NCBI GenBank assembly: GCA_045130275.1
Contig: JBGUPL010000133.1
Coordinates: 7,825 to 71,824 of the forward strand
Origin: F23-D06 sp045130275
GTDB lineage: Bacteria > Bacteroidota > Bacteroidia > Bacteroidales > WCHB1-69
Direction of reading: 5' to 3'
DNA length: 64,000 bases
The notes under the pieces are model-generated. The model had not been told where the DNA came from and did not search any database. It was given only the letters and a program-made list of their open reading frames with translations. How positions within the stretch are numbered: the stretch's first letter is position 1; every line of letters begins with the position of its first letter. This document shows, in pieces, positions 32,141 to 42,177 of this stretch. The position numbers and the translations under genes are program-made.

Positions 32141-34136
32141 AAAACATTGATTCGATCAGATTGTCGTCTGCCATATTCGGCAGCGTCACATGCAATTCGG
32201 GGCAGGCCTCCATCGCGCGCTTGATGGCGAAGAGGGCGCCGTCGTTGCGGGCCCAGGCGCGGCGGGAGATGCCGTTGTTCACGTCCCAGAAGAGCATCGA
32301 GCGCAGACGGCGGTCGCTGTCGTCGCTGCCGTCCAGCACCATGCCGAAGCCGCCGTTGATGACTTCGCCCCAGCCGACGCCGCCGCCGTTGTGGATACTT
32401 ACCCACGTGGCGCCTCGGAAACCGTCGCCGATGACGTTCTGCACAGCCATGTCGGCGCAGAAGCTGCTGCCGTCGTAGATGTTGGAGGTCTCGCGGAACG
32501 GGGAGTCCGTGCCAGAAACATCGTGGTGGTCACGGCCCAAGACTACAGGTGCGGAAAGTCTGCCGTCGCGCACCGCCTTGTTGAACTCGGCGGCGATCTT
32601 TGTACGACCCTCACAATCAGCGTACAGGATACGGGCTTGCGAACCCACCACGAGGTGGTTCTCCTTGGCGCCCTTGATCCAGGTGATGTTGTCGCGCATC
32701 TGCTGCGAAATCTCCGCAGGAGCATGCTCGCTGATCTCTCTCAGCACGTCCATGGCAATATGGTCGGTGACATCGAGGTCCTCGGGTTTGCCGGAAGTGC
32801 AGACCCAGCGGAACGGGCCGAAACCGTAGTCAAAGCACATCGGTCCCATGATATCCTGGACGTAAGAGGGATAGCGGAACGTGCCGTCCTCCTTGAGAAT
32901 GTCGGCGCCGGCGCGAGAGGATTGCAACAGGAAGGCGTTGCCGTAGTCGAAGAAGTACATGCCCTTGGCCGTCAGCTTGTTGATGGCGGCCACCTGGCGG
33001 CGCAAGCTGGCCTCCACAGCGGCTTTGAACTTCTCGGGATAGTCGGCCATCATCTGCTTGGCCTCCTCGAAGGAGATGCCCACAGGGTAGTAGCCGCCCG
33101 CCCACGGGTTGTGCAGGGAAGTCTGGTCGCTGCCGAGATCGACCTGAATGTCGTGCTCAGCGCAATATTCCCACAGATCGACGATATTGCCTTGATAGGC
33201 GAACGATTTCGCGATTTTCTGGGCGCGGGCCTCGTTGACTTTGACGAAGAGTTCGTCGAGGTTCGCGTGCACCTCATCGACCCAGCCCTGCTCGTAACGT
33301 TTCTGCGTAGCGGCGGGGTTGATCTCCGCGGTGATGGAGACCACACCGGCGATGTTGCCGGCCTTCGGTTGCGCGCCCGACATGCCGCCCAAACCGGCAG
33401 TCACGAAGAGCTTGCCACCGATTTCGCCGCCGATCTTACGACTGGCGTTCAACACCGTGATGGTGGTGCCGTGCACGATGCCTTGCGGTCCGATGTACAT
33501 GTAGGAACCCGCGGTCATCTGTCCGTACTGGCTGACTCCCAGCGCGTTCATGCGCTCCCAGTCATCGGGTTTGGAGTAGTTGGGGATCACCATGCCGTTG
33601 GTCACGACCACGCGGGGCGCGTCCTTGTGCGACGGGAAGAGCCCCAGCGGGTGACCGGAGTACATCACGAGGGTCTGCTCGTCGGTCATTTCCGACAAAT
33701 ATTTCATAACCAGGCGGTACTGTGCCCAGTTCTGGAAGACCGCGCCGTTGCCGCCGTAGGTGATGAGCTCGTGCGGATGCTGCGCCACAGCGGGGTCGAG
33801 GTTGTTCTGAATCATCAGCATGATGGCCGCTGCCTGCTTGCACTTGGCGGGGTACGCGTCGATGGGACGGGCGTACATCTCATAGGTCGGGCGGTAGCGG
33901 TACATGTAGATACGGCCGTAGTCGTGCAGCTCCTTTGCGAATTCGGGGGCCAGAGCGGCGTGCTGCGAAGCCGGGAAATAGCGGAGCGCGTTGCGCAGGG
34001 CCAGTTGTTTCTCCTTCTTGGTGAGGATGTCCTTGCGCTTCGGTGCATGGTTGATATTCGGGTCGTAGGGCTGTGCGGCAGGGATTTCCGCCGGAATGCC
34101 CATTCTCAAATCTGCTTGGAATTCTTGTAAGGTCAT
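32139..34136 (-). CDS. hutU: Urocanate hydratase
   Basis: From ATG 34136 the enzyme has 665 residues, longer than the roughly 555 of proteobacterial HutU but usual for the Bacteroidota form. It adds water to urocanate with tightly bound NAD+. Signs include QNWAQYRLVMKYL and ELITYGGNGAVFQ near the N-terminus, VTAGLGGMSGAQPKA (NAD loop) near 250, and VSIHNGGGVGWGEVINGGFG near 600. hutH, hutI and hutG are not adjacent. An upstream start at 34211 is rejected because it precedes the promoter. Confidence 0.93.
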   Translation of the reverse strand: MTLQEFQADLRMGIPAEIPAAQPYDPNINHAPKRKDILTKKEKQLALRNALRYFPASQHAALAPEFAKELHDYGRIYMYRYRPTYEMYARPIDAYPAKCKQAAAIMLMIQNNLDPAVAQHPHELITYGGNGAVFQNWAQYRLVMKYLSEMTDEQTLVMYSGHPLGLFPSHKDAPRVVVTNGMVIPNYSKPDDWERMNALGVSQYGQMTAGSYMYIGPQGIVHGTTITVLNASRKIGGEIGGKLFVTAGLGGMSGAQPKAGNIAGVVSITAEINPAATQKRYEQGWVDEVHANLDELFVKVNEARAQKIAKSFAYQGNIVDLWEYCAEHDIQVDLGSDQTSLHNPWAGGYYPVGISFEEAKQMMADYPEKFKAAVEASLRRQVAAINKLTAKGMYFFDYGNAFLLQSSRAGADILKEDGTFRYPSYVQDIMGPMCFDYGFGPFRWVCTSGKPEDLDVTDHIAMDVLREISEHAPAEISQQMRDNITWIKGAKENHLVVGSQARILYADCEGRTKIAAEFNKAVRDGRLSAPVVLGRDHHDVSGTDSPFRETSNIYDGSSFCADMAVQNVIGDGFRGATWVSIHNGGGVGWGEVINGGFGMVLDGSDDSDRRLRSMLFWDVNNGISRRAWARNDGALFAIKRAMEACPELHVTLPNMADDNLIESMF

Positions 34137-34175
34137 ATTGTTTCTATATTTAACGTTATCTTTTTTAACAAGCGG

Positions 34176-34183
34176 CAAAGATA
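34176..34183 (-). promoter_or_regulatory. -7 box of hutU
   Basis: Minus-strand TATCTTTG lies 40 bases before the hutU ATG. Confidence 0.75.
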
Positions 34184-34251
34184 CAATTTTTTTAGGGAAC
34201 GGACAACACACAATAGCAAAAAGAGGTGGATCCTCATGTCAAGGAAAAATG

Positions 34252-34259
34252 TATCTTTG
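34252..34259 (+). promoter_or_regulatory. -7 box of the GH20 gene
   Basis: TATCTTTG lies 16 bases before the ATG at 34276. The hutU box faces the other way 69 bases to the left. Confidence 0.75.
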
Positions 34260-34275
34260 CGCCTTAATTTTCAAA

Positions 34276-36618
34276 ATGAATAATATGGGCAAAATTTACG
34301 CGAAAGTTTGGCTTTTCATGTGTCTCATGGGCGGTTGTGTATTGTTTGGCGGCTGCAAGCAACGCATTTCAGAAGCTGATTATCAAATAATTCCACTTCC
34401 AAAAGAGATAGCCTTGAACCGTGACACGCCATTCGCGCTGTCTGAGCACACCATCATTTTCTACTCCGAAGCGGACACCTTGCGCCGTGAAGCCGAGTTC
34501 CTTGCGGAATATCTTTCCGACGTCATACGCGCCGATTTCCAACTCAAGCCGATGCTCCAGAAGACCGCTTTCGGCATCTTCTTGATGAAGGACACCGCGC
34601 TCTGCAAGCAACCCGAATCCTATCGTATTGACATCACCCCGGAGAAGATCATCGTCAGGGGGGCCGATGCCGCAGGGGTGTTCTACGCCATCCAGACGCT
34701 TCGCAAAAGCATGCCCACTGAAAAGGTTGACATCGTGCATTTTCCGGCGGGAACCATCACCGACTGGCCGCAGTTCGCCTACCGTGGCATGCACCTGGAT
34801 GTCAGCCGGCATTTCATCGCGATTGACTCCGTGAAGCGCTATCTCGATATGATGGCCTTGCATAATATCAACAAGTTCCACATGCATCTCACCGACGACC
34901 AAGGCTGGCGTATGGAAATCAAGAAATATCCCGAACTGACACGGGTCGGGGCATGGCGCAGCGGCACGGTCCTGGGGCGGAACACCAACAGTTACGACAG
35001 TATCCGGCATGGCGGTTTTTACACGCAGGACGAACTGCGCGACCTGGTGGCCTACGCCGCGGAACGGCACATCACCGTCATCCCTGAAATAGACCTGCCC
35101 GGCCACATGCAGTCGGCGCTCGCCGCATATCCGCAATTCGGATGCACGGGTGGCCCATACGAAGTGTGGCGCCGGTGGGGGGTCTCCGACGAGGTGATCT
35201 GCGCCGGCAACGACTCCGCCATGCGCTTCCTGGAGGACATCCTCAACGAAGTGATGGATGTGTTCCCGTCCGACATCATCCATGTGGGCGGCGACGAATG
35301 CCCGAAGGCCCGCTGGCACGAATGTCCCAAATGCCAAGCCAAGATACAGTCTTTGGGGCTGCACAATGACGGCCGTTTCTCGGCGGAGGATCATCTGCAG
35401 AGCTATGTGATGAACCGCATGGAGAAGGTTGTGAAGGCGCGCGGTCGCCGCATCATCGGCTGGGACGAGATTCTCGAAGGCAGCATCAGCCCGAGCGCGA
35501 TGATCATGAGTTGGCGCGGCACTTCAGGCGGCATCCAGGCGGCCAAGAGAGGGCATGACGTGGTGATGACCCCCGGCGACTACCTCTACTTCAGCCAAGG
35601 GCAATCCCTCACTCCCGAGAACGAGCCCGTCTTCGCCGACGGTTATCTCCCTGTGGAACGCGTCTATAAGTACCAACCGCTGCCCGACGAACTGACCGAA
35701 AAGCAACAGCAGCATATCCTCGGGGTGCAGGCAAACATTTGGGGAGAATATGTCCATAGTTTCAAAGATGTGGAATACGACGCGCTCCCGCGCATGGCCG
35801 CCCTTTCCGAGTTGCAATGGTGCAAACCTCAACAGCGTGATTACAAAGACTTTATAAAACGTTGTTTCCGGATGGCAAAGCTGTACGACCTCTATGATTA
35901 CAATTATGCCCGACATATCTTCGACTTGCAGGCGGAGGTCACCCCCGATTACGAAAAGGGCTGTGTCACCGTGACGCTCTCCAAGTTCGGGGAAGGCGAG
36001 ATCCGCTACAGCTTGGATGGTGGGAATCCGAAGCGTGGGGAAGTTTACACCACGCCGGTGGAAATCACCGAAAACACCGATTTCCGCGCCATCCTGATAC
36101 GTCCCGATGGCGCCACCTCCGAATATCAGACGCAATTCCGTTTCTCCAAGTCGTCCATGAAGCCGGTGACGCTGGCAAATCCGCCGCACGAGAACTACGC
36201 TTACGAAGGCGCCCCCACCCTCATTGACGGGCTGCATGGCAGCACCAACTACCGCACGGGACGCTGGATCGGCTTCTGGGGTACGCCGCTGGAGGCCACC
36301 ATCGACCTGCAGGAGCCCACGGTCATTCAAAAGGTGTCTTTCAGCACTATCCTGAACATCAATGATTGGATCTACAACCCGAAAAGCTGCACCATCAGCA
36401 TCTCCGACGACGGGGAGACATTCCACGAAGTGGCGAATCAGGAATACCCGTTGGCAGAATGGGACCGTGCCAGCGGCATCGAGCAGTACGAACTCCCGTT
36501 CGAGCCGGCTGAGACCCGCTACGTCCGGGTGCGCATCACCGGGCACCAGCTGCCCAAGGAGCACACTGGATTCGGCTTCCCAGCCTGGATTTTCGTGGAT
36601 GAGATCGAAGTGGAATAA
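34276..36618 (+). CDS. GH20 beta-N-acetylhexosaminidase lipoprotein
   Basis: The 780-residue enzyme removes terminal GlcNAc or GalNAc from glycans. A signal peptide with lipobox FGGC (cysteine 27) is followed by the GH20b alpha/beta domain (about 35-150) and the catalytic barrel (about 155-500). The acid pair is D340-E341 in HVGGDECPKARW. A chitobiase-type or FN3-like module (about 545-620) and a discoidin-like carbohydrate-binding domain (about 630-778) complete it. The start at 34276 follows the promoter; an upstream in-frame ATG at 34096 lies inside hutU and is not used. Likely acts on mucin or host glycans. Confidence 0.92.
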   Translation: MNNMGKIYAKVWLFMCLMGGCVLFGGCKQRISEADYQIIPLPKEIALNRDTPFALSEHTIIFYSEADTLRREAEFLAEYLSDVIRADFQLKPMLQKTAFGIFLMKDTALCKQPESYRIDITPEKIIVRGADAAGVFYAIQTLRKSMPTEKVDIVHFPAGTITDWPQFAYRGMHLDVSRHFIAIDSVKRYLDMMALHNINKFHMHLTDDQGWRMEIKKYPELTRVGAWRSGTVLGRNTNSYDSIRHGGFYTQDELRDLVAYAAERHITVIPEIDLPGHMQSALAAYPQFGCTGGPYEVWRRWGVSDEVICAGNDSAMRFLEDILNEVMDVFPSDIIHVGGDECPKARWHECPKCQAKIQSLGLHNDGRFSAEDHLQSYVMNRMEKVVKARGRRIIGWDEILEGSISPSAMIMSWRGTSGGIQAAKRGHDVVMTPGDYLYFSQGQSLTPENEPVFADGYLPVERVYKYQPLPDELTEKQQQHILGVQANIWGEYVHSFKDVEYDALPRMAALSELQWCKPQQRDYKDFIKRCFRMAKLYDLYDYNYARHIFDLQAEVTPDYEKGCVTVTLSKFGEGEIRYSLDGGNPKRGEVYTTPVEITENTDFRAILIRPDGATSEYQTQFRFSKSSMKPVTLANPPHENYAYEGAPTLIDGLHGSTNYRTGRWIGFWGTPLEATIDLQEPTVIQKVSFSTILNINDWIYNPKSCTISISDDGETFHEVANQEYPLAEWDRASGIEQYELPFEPAETRYVRVRITGHQLPKEHTGFGFPAWIFVDEIEVE

Positions 36619-36702
36619 TTATTTGCCACAATTCACGACTTCATACGTTATAGGAATGTTTTAAGAATCAGAAGTGTTTTGGCGACCCTATAATTTCAGA
36701 TT

Positions 36703-39072
36703 ATGAAAAGGTATCTTATTTTGGCATTTACGATTGGTACTTTCGCCCTATTGCAGGCCCAGAGCCCGAACCTTTCGGTGACTTCGCTGCAGGGTTCATC
36801 GGTACATAGCATCTTGCAATCACATCTTGCCGGCGACGGGGTGCTGATTTCCGGCTGTCCCCACCCTGACGTTTTCGAAAGCTACCAAGTGGGCAAGTTC
36901 AATGGCCAACCAGGGAATGTTTCCACCCCGCAGATCGGCACGTTCAATCGAAACGGATTTGTCAATTTTCCGTTTGAGACAGGCTTGGTGATGACCACCG
37001 GAAATGTCTCCGTTGCCGCCGGTCCGAACAATTCTACAAGTGCCTCCTCACAAATCACTTCTGGAGCCTATACGGAGAATGCACTTTCCTCTTACACAAC
37101 CAACGTCGTCAATAATTCAGCCTCGCTGGAGTTTGACTTTATCGCCATGGCCGATGAATTCCAGTTCAACTATGTTTTCGGTTCTGAGGAGTACTGCGAA
37201 TTTGTAAACACCGGCTATAATGATGTGTTTGCCTTTCTTTTGACCGGTGTTGATCCCGTGACACTGAACACCACCACCAAAAACGTGGCCATCGTGCCCG
37301 GGAGCGTCACAGCCTCGAATCCTAACGGTATCTCGGTGGCCATCAACAATGTAAACCATGGATACCACGGTTCCCCCGGCTCTGGCCCTGGCACGAATCC
37401 TTCCAATTCGAATTATTTTATCTGCAACGCCAACAACACCAACGGAGTACAATATGACGGATACACCACTGCGTTGGCCGCCCAAGCCATCATTTTCAGC
37501 TGCCAGACTTATCACATGAAGTTGGCTGTAGCCAACGTGGGCGATAACAATTATGATTCCGGTGTGTTCCTCGAGGAGGGCAGTTTCTACAGCCCGCATG
37601 TGCAGTCAGAGCAGACGTGGGAGACCGAAGAGGGCGGCGACACGCTGATTCAGAATTGCCGCAATCTCGACCTGACCTTCTCCATGGAGCATCCTTCCAC
37701 CACCGCCAACACCCAAATTGTCATCAACACCAGCGGAAGCGCCGTGTTAAACACGGATTATTCGCTGATCATGCCTTCCGGCGACACTATTGACTTGGAG
37801 AACAACGCCTTCAGCTTCGCAATCGGAGAAACCACGCAGGTGGTGCACGTCAAGATGCTCCCCACCGTGCAATTCACGAACCCCAACCAGGTCAAGGAGG
37901 CCCGGTTGATCGTTGTCACGCAAGGTTGTGCAGGCTACGGTAACCTGGAACCCCTTTTCAGAAAATTTGATACCATTATGCTCCACTTCCGCGCGAATGA
38001 CAGCGTCCGGCTGCGCGACACCGCCTTCACAGCCTGCGACACGCTCAAATACATTGAAGTGGAGAAGTTGAGAGGATCAGACTCGATCTTCTATGTATGG
38101 CTCAACAATGTGGGTGACACACTCCCAGGCGTCGTCCATCCTGATCGCCTTGCTTCTGAATGCGAGATCACGCAGAGCGGCATCTACAAAATGGTCGCCC
38201 ATGACAGGTGGAACTGCATGACCGACACTGCCAAAGTGGAGGTGAACATCGTGCCGCGACCCAACATCAACATCACCTACTCCCCCGACCGAGGATGTCT
38301 GCCGCTGCCCGTCACATGGCATGCGGACTACACGCCCAACTACGCCACCCTTCAATGGAGGATTTACGATGACGACGCCTATATTCACTACGACTCCACG
38401 ACGAACCCGCACACCACTTTCACCGAAGAGGGCTACTACTCAGCAACGCTCACCGTGACCAGCGCGCCAGGATGCAACGATTCCCTCTCCTTGCAAAACG
38501 TGGTCCATGTGTCCGGATACCCGCACGCCGACTTCTCCTTCAGTCCCGCCGAGCCCAACAACGGTGAAGAGGTCTATTTCTTCAATCACTCCACGGGAGA
38601 CAACATCACCAACTATTCCTGGTATTTCGGCGACGGACACAGTTCGTATGACGAAGAGCCCTCGCACGCATTCCATCTGCAATCCAGCGACCTCGTGCCC
38701 GTCCGGCTGACCGTCACCAACGCCGACGGTTGTTCCAACGACACCACGCTGATCGTGCCGGTGGAGGACAACTACGCGTTTTTCGTGCCGAGCGGATTCA
38801 CGCCCAACACCGACGGCAAAAACGAGGTGTTCCTGCCCAAGGTGAACGGGGTCACCCATTACCAGCTGATGATTTTCAACCGAAACGGCGAGCTGATCTT
38901 CCAGACCGAGAATCCGGAAGAAGGCTGGGACGGCAACATCAAGGGCTTCGGCTCCAACGCCAAGTTCAAACCCGCCCCCGAGGGTGTCTATATCTGGAAG
39001 ATCCAATACGCCCGCATCGGCACTCCAGAGCAGATGATGATGAAAACCGGAAGCCTGACGCTTATCCGATAA
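36703..39072 (+). CDS. T9SS-secreted PKD protein with choice-of-anchor L domain
   Basis: This 789-residue exported protein has a signal peptide (about 1-19, ending LLQAQ). A choice-of-anchor L type domain fills about 40-295 (FETGLVMTTGNVS, EFDFIAMADEFQFNYVFGSEEY). A calx-beta-like region follows, then PKD domains at about 520-680 (NITNYSWYFGDGHSSYDEEPS). The end, from FFVPSGFTPNTDGKNEVF near 693, is the gliding-motility-type (type B) T9SS sorting domain. It is probably surface-displayed or released. This implies a functional type IX secretion system elsewhere. Confidence 0.9.
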   Translation: MKRYLILAFTIGTFALLQAQSPNLSVTSLQGSSVHSILQSHLAGDGVLISGCPHPDVFESYQVGKFNGQPGNVSTPQIGTFNRNGFVNFPFETGLVMTTGNVSVAAGPNNSTSASSQITSGAYTENALSSYTTNVVNNSASLEFDFIAMADEFQFNYVFGSEEYCEFVNTGYNDVFAFLLTGVDPVTLNTTTKNVAIVPGSVTASNPNGISVAINNVNHGYHGSPGSGPGTNPSNSNYFICNANNTNGVQYDGYTTALAAQAIIFSCQTYHMKLAVANVGDNNYDSGVFLEEGSFYSPHVQSEQTWETEEGGDTLIQNCRNLDLTFSMEHPSTTANTQIVINTSGSAVLNTDYSLIMPSGDTIDLENNAFSFAIGETTQVVHVKMLPTVQFTNPNQVKEARLIVVTQGCAGYGNLEPLFRKFDTIMLHFRANDSVRLRDTAFTACDTLKYIEVEKLRGSDSIFYVWLNNVGDTLPGVVHPDRLASECEITQSGIYKMVAHDRWNCMTDTAKVEVNIVPRPNINITYSPDRGCLPLPVTWHADYTPNYATLQWRIYDDDAYIHYDSTTNPHTTFTEEGYYSATLTVTSAPGCNDSLSLQNVVHVSGYPHADFSFSPAEPNNGEEVYFFNHSTGDNITNYSWYFGDGHSSYDEEPSHAFHLQSSDLVPVRLTVTNADGCSNDTTLIVPVEDNYAFFVPSGFTPNTDGKNEVFLPKVNGVTHYQLMIFNRNGELIFQTENPEEGWDGNIKGFGSNAKFKPAPEGVYIWKIQYARIGTPEQMMMKTGSLTLIR

Positions 39073-39206
39073 AGTTTTTGCGAAGTGTGATTTGTGATTT
39101 TTTGATGTAGGACGTCATAAGTCTTACGTCAGAAAACGCACGCCAACATCCTTCCTGACCCTGTGTCCATAAAAAAATAGACCGCCATACATATTAAAAA
39201 AATTTA

Positions 39207-39214
39207 TACTTTTG
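39207..39214 (+). promoter_or_regulatory. -7 box of rnfDGEA
   Basis: TACTTTTG lies 49 bases before the rnfD ATG, after an A/T-rich stretch. It shows that rnfD is the first gene of its unit. The remaining bases from 39073 hold only a loose TGACGTC-type repeat. Confidence 0.72.
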
Positions 39215-39262
39215 CCGTTTGTTATTTTTGGTTTATTAGGAACAAATAAAAAACGACAATCA

Positions 39263-40222
39263 ATGGATAAATTGCTACACATTTCGGGATCACCGCACGT
39301 GCACAGCGACGAGTCTGTGAAGAAAATCATGTGGTCGGTGGTTCTTGCGCTGGTACCTGCATTTTTGGTATCGGTCTATTATTTCGGGTTGCCCGTCATC
39401 ATCCTGACGGCAGTCTCCATCGGCTGTTGCGTGCTTTTCGAGTACCTGATCCAGCGTTTCATGCTGCATCAGAAACCGAGCATCGATGACGGTTCCGCCG
39501 TGGTCACGGGTCTGCTGCTGGCTTTCAACGTGCCTTCCAACATGCCGATTTGGATCATGGTGGTGGGTGCGCTCGTCGCCATCGGCATCGCGAAGATGCC
39601 CTTCGGCGGACTGGGCCACAACCCGTTCAACCCCGCCTTGGTGGCACGTGTCACTTTGCTCATCGCCTTCCCGGTGCAGATGACCTCCTGGCCGGTGCCG
39701 ACCCCCATCTGGGGCTTCGCCGACGCGGTGACGGGTCCCACGACCCTCGGTCTCATCAAGGAGGGCGGCGATCTGAGTCAGATTCCGACTTACGCCAACA
39801 TGCTCCTCGGACAGATGGGCGGCAGTTTCGGTGAGGTTTCGGCCATCGCCCTGCTCATCGGCGCGGGCTTCCTGCTGTGGAAGCGTATCATCACCTGGCA
39901 CATTCCCGTGTCGTTCATCGCCACGGTGTTCGTGGTAGCCGGCATCTTCCATCTGGTGAATCCGGCGGTGTACGTCAACCCGTTCATCCACCTGCTCGCC
40001 GGCGGTCTCATCCTTGGTGCCTGTTTCATGGCCACCGACATGGTGACCTCCCCGACCTCCCCGTGGGGTATGGTTGTGTTCGGCTGCGGCTGCGGACTGC
40101 TCACCATCATCATCCGCCTCTTCGGCGCGTACCCCGAGGGTGTTTCCTTCTCCATCCTGCTGATGAACGCTGTGGTGCCGCTTATCAACAAAGGCTTCAA
40201 ACCCAAACAATTCGCTCACTAA
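39263..40222 (+). CDS. rnfD: Rnf complex subunit D
   Basis: The 319-residue membrane flavoprotein starts at ATG 39263 (MDKLLHISGSPHVHS). It has about eight to ten hydrophobic segments and the DDGSAVVTGLLLAFNVPSNMP region typical of RnfD/NqrB. The flavin-linking threonine is expected in ADAVTGPTTLG near 155-165. RnfD helps couple ferredoxin oxidation and NAD+ reduction to ion export. It is followed by rnfG, E and A; rnfB and rnfC are absent. Confidence 0.93.
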   Translation: MDKLLHISGSPHVHSDESVKKIMWSVVLALVPAFLVSVYYFGLPVIILTAVSIGCCVLFEYLIQRFMLHQKPSIDDGSAVVTGLLLAFNVPSNMPIWIMVVGALVAIGIAKMPFGGLGHNPFNPALVARVTLLIAFPVQMTSWPVPTPIWGFADAVTGPTTLGLIKEGGDLSQIPTYANMLLGQMGGSFGEVSAIALLIGAGFLLWKRIITWHIPVSFIATVFVVAGIFHLVNPAVYVNPFIHLLAGGLILGACFMATDMVTSPTSPWGMVVFGCGCGLLTIIIRLFGAYPEGVSFSILLMNAVVPLINKGFKPKQFAH

Positions 40223-40240
40223 CCCTAAAATTCGATCGAT

Positions 40241-40825
40241 ATGGCAAAGAATGATTCTATCTGGAGATTAGTGATTGTGCTGACGTGCATTTCACTGTTG
40301 GCGGCATTGGCCCTCACCGGCGTCTATGCCCTCACCAAAGGACCTATCGAACAGGGTCAGAAAGAGAAAAAAGAGAAAGCGCTGCAAGCAGTACTCCCTG
40401 ACTATGAGGGCACTGTGATTGACACCGTGATTGTGGATGGCGACAACGAGGAAATCCCCGTCCATCTGGCCATCGGCAAGGACGGCGAACTTTGCGGCGC
40501 GGGCATCGAGACCTACACCAAGAAAGCTTTCGCGGGACGTTTCGACCTGATGGTCGGCTTCGACGCGGATGGCGCCATTGTGAACACGGAAGTGCTCAAG
40601 GCGGGCGAAACCCCCGGTTTGGGCGATAAAATCAACAAGGACAAGAGTGAGTTCGCCATGCAGTTCAACCATCAGAATCCTGCGGATTTCAAGTTGGTGG
40701 TGAAGAAGGACGGCGGCGATGTGGATGCCATCACGGCAGCCACCATCTCCTCCCGCGCCTACTGCGATGCGGTGCAGCGCGCTTACGATGTTTTTATGAA
40801 AATAAAGGAGGATTATCATGAGTAA
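40241..40825 (+). CDS. rnfG: Rnf complex subunit G
   Basis: This 194-residue protein has one membrane segment (about 9-30) and a periplasmic FMN-binding domain. The covalent flavin site is in DAITAATISSRA near 168, where SGAT of many relatives reads TAAT; the second threonine is the likely attachment point. GETPGLGDKI near 125 is also conserved. It overlaps rnfE by eight bases (ATGAGTAA). Confidence 0.92.
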   Translation: MAKNDSIWRLVIVLTCISLLAALALTGVYALTKGPIEQGQKEKKEKALQAVLPDYEGTVIDTVIVDGDNEEIPVHLAIGKDGELCGAGIETYTKKAFAGRFDLMVGFDADGAIVNTEVLKAGETPGLGDKINKDKSEFAMQFNHQNPADFKLVVKKDGGDVDAITAATISSRAYCDAVQRAYDVFMKIKEDYHE

Positions 40826-41438
40826 CAGCAAATTAAATATACTGACCAAGGGATTCTTCAAAGAAAACCCGACCTTGATTTTGGTGTTGGGCTGCTGTCC
40901 GACGCTGGCCGTCACCACCTCGGTGACCAACGCCTTGGGTATGGGCGCGGCCACGACCTTCGTGCTGCTGATGTCCAACATGCTCATCTCCGCGCTGAAA
41001 AACGTCATCCCCGACAAGGTGCGTATCCCGAGTTACATCGTCATCATCGCCACCTTCGTGAGCATGATCGACCTGCTGATCCAGGGGTTCCTGCCGTCAC
41101 TGTCTGCCAGTTTGGGTGTGTTCATCCCGTTGATTGTGGTGAACTGCATCGTGTTGGGCCGTGCGGAAGCCTTCGCCAACAAGAACACCGTGTTCGATTC
41201 ACTGCTTGACGGTCTGGGCATGGGTATCGGTTTCACCATCGCGCTGACGCTCATCGGCGCCATCCGCGAGATCCTGGGCTCCGGCTCCATCATGGGCTTC
41301 CAGTTCATCCCCGCCGAATACCACATCCTGATCTTCGTGCTCGCCCCCGGCGCGTTCCTCGTCTTCGGCTTCGTGATGGCGGCGGTGCGCTATATCGTGA
41401 ACAAGAGAGAAGAGAAGAAGAAACATTGTGCTAATTGA
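40818..41438 (+). CDS. rnfE: Rnf complex subunit E
   Basis: The 206-residue membrane protein has six hydrophobic segments and the pattern LVLGCCPTLAVTTSVTNALGMG near 20-42, with the cysteine that helps hold a membrane [2Fe-2S] cluster in Rnf/Nqr. PLIVVNCIVLGRAEAFA near 105 is the second cysteine motif. The last codons and stop lie in the start of a TTGATAA heptamer tract. Confidence 0.93.
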   Translation: MSNSKLNILTKGFFKENPTLILVLGCCPTLAVTTSVTNALGMGAATTFVLLMSNMLISALKNVIPDKVRIPSYIVIIATFVSMIDLLIQGFLPSLSASLGVFIPLIVVNCIVLGRAEAFANKNTVFDSLLDGLGMGIGFTIALTLIGAIREILGSGSIMGFQFIPAEYHILIFVLAPGAFLVFGFVMAAVRYIVNKREEKKKHCAN

Positions 41439-41558
41439 TAATTGATAATGGATAATTGATAATTGTTTGGGTTGATCGTACTCATTTCAAAATATGATTT
41501 CAATTCTCCAATCACAAATCACTGATTACTGTTCACTGATCACTGTTCACTGATCACA
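41431..41558 (+). repeat. Two heptamer tracts between rnfE and rnfA
   Basis: TTGATAA/TGGATAA units fill 41431-41465 and include the rnfE stop; ACTGTTC/ACTGATC units fill 41521-41558. They split an operon that is otherwise tightly packed, leaving 148 bases before rnfA. Confidence 0.85.
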
Positions 41559-41586
41559 AAAAACAAACAAACGAAATAACAAAACA

Positions 41587-42177
41587 ATGGAATATATATT
41601 AATGATCATCGGAGCTGTGCTGGTCAACAACATCATCTTGGTGCAGTTCCTCGGTATATGCCCGTTTCTGGGCGTTTCCAGCAAGGTGAACACCGCCCTC
41701 GGCATGGGCGCGGCCGTCACGTTTGTCATGGCACTCGCCACGCTGGTCACCTCGCTGCTGCAGAAATATGTTCTGGTGCCCCTGAACATCACTTTCCTGC
41801 AGACCATCGTTTTCATCCTGGTCATCGCCAGTCTCGTGCAGATGGTGGAGATCATCCTCAAGAAGGTCAGCCCGTCGCTGTACCGCGCCTTGGGTGTTTT
41901 CCTGCCGTTGATCACGACCAACTGTGCCGTCCTCGGTGTCGCCATCAACGTCACCCAGCAGACGATCATCCCGGGCCACGGTTTCTCCGTGATTGACAAC
42001 ACGTTGTACGCTGTTGCCATCGCCATCGGTTTCACCCTTGCCATCACGATTTTCGCCGGTCTGCGCGAACAACTCGAATTGGTGGAAATTCCCAAGGGCA
42101 TGAAGGGTGTTCCGATCGCGCTCATCACCGCTGGCATCCTCGCCATGGCGTTCATGGGATTCGCAAATTTAGTTTAG
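41587..42177 (+). CDS. rnfA: Rnf complex subunit A
   Basis: This 196-residue membrane protein is homologous to RnfE but inverted in topology. It has six membrane segments, ILVQFLGICPFLGVSSKVNTALGMG near 18-42 and FLPLITTNCAVLGVA near 103-117, again with the two cluster cysteines. The stop codon is at the start of a short TTTAGGG-type tract. It ends the partial rnfDGEA set. Confidence 0.93.
   Translation: MEYILMIIGAVLVNNIILVQFLGICPFLGVSSKVNTALGMGAAVTFVMALATLVTSLLQKYVLVPLNITFLQTIVFILVIASLVQMVEIILKKVSPSLYRALGVFLPLITTNCAVLGVAINVTQQTIIPGHGFSVIDNTLYAVAIAIGFTLAITIFAGLREQLELVEIPKGMKGVPIALITAGILAMAFMGFANLV

Noticed and set aside
32190..34130. Long plus-strand frame inside hutU
   Set aside because: Antisense shadow of a well-conserved enzyme; translation is His/Val/Arg-rich without domains, and it has no promoter.
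34096..34275. N-terminal extension of the GH20 protein from an upstream ATG
   Set aside because: It would start inside hutU and upstream of the -7 box at 34252; the signal peptide with lipobox begins properly at 34276.
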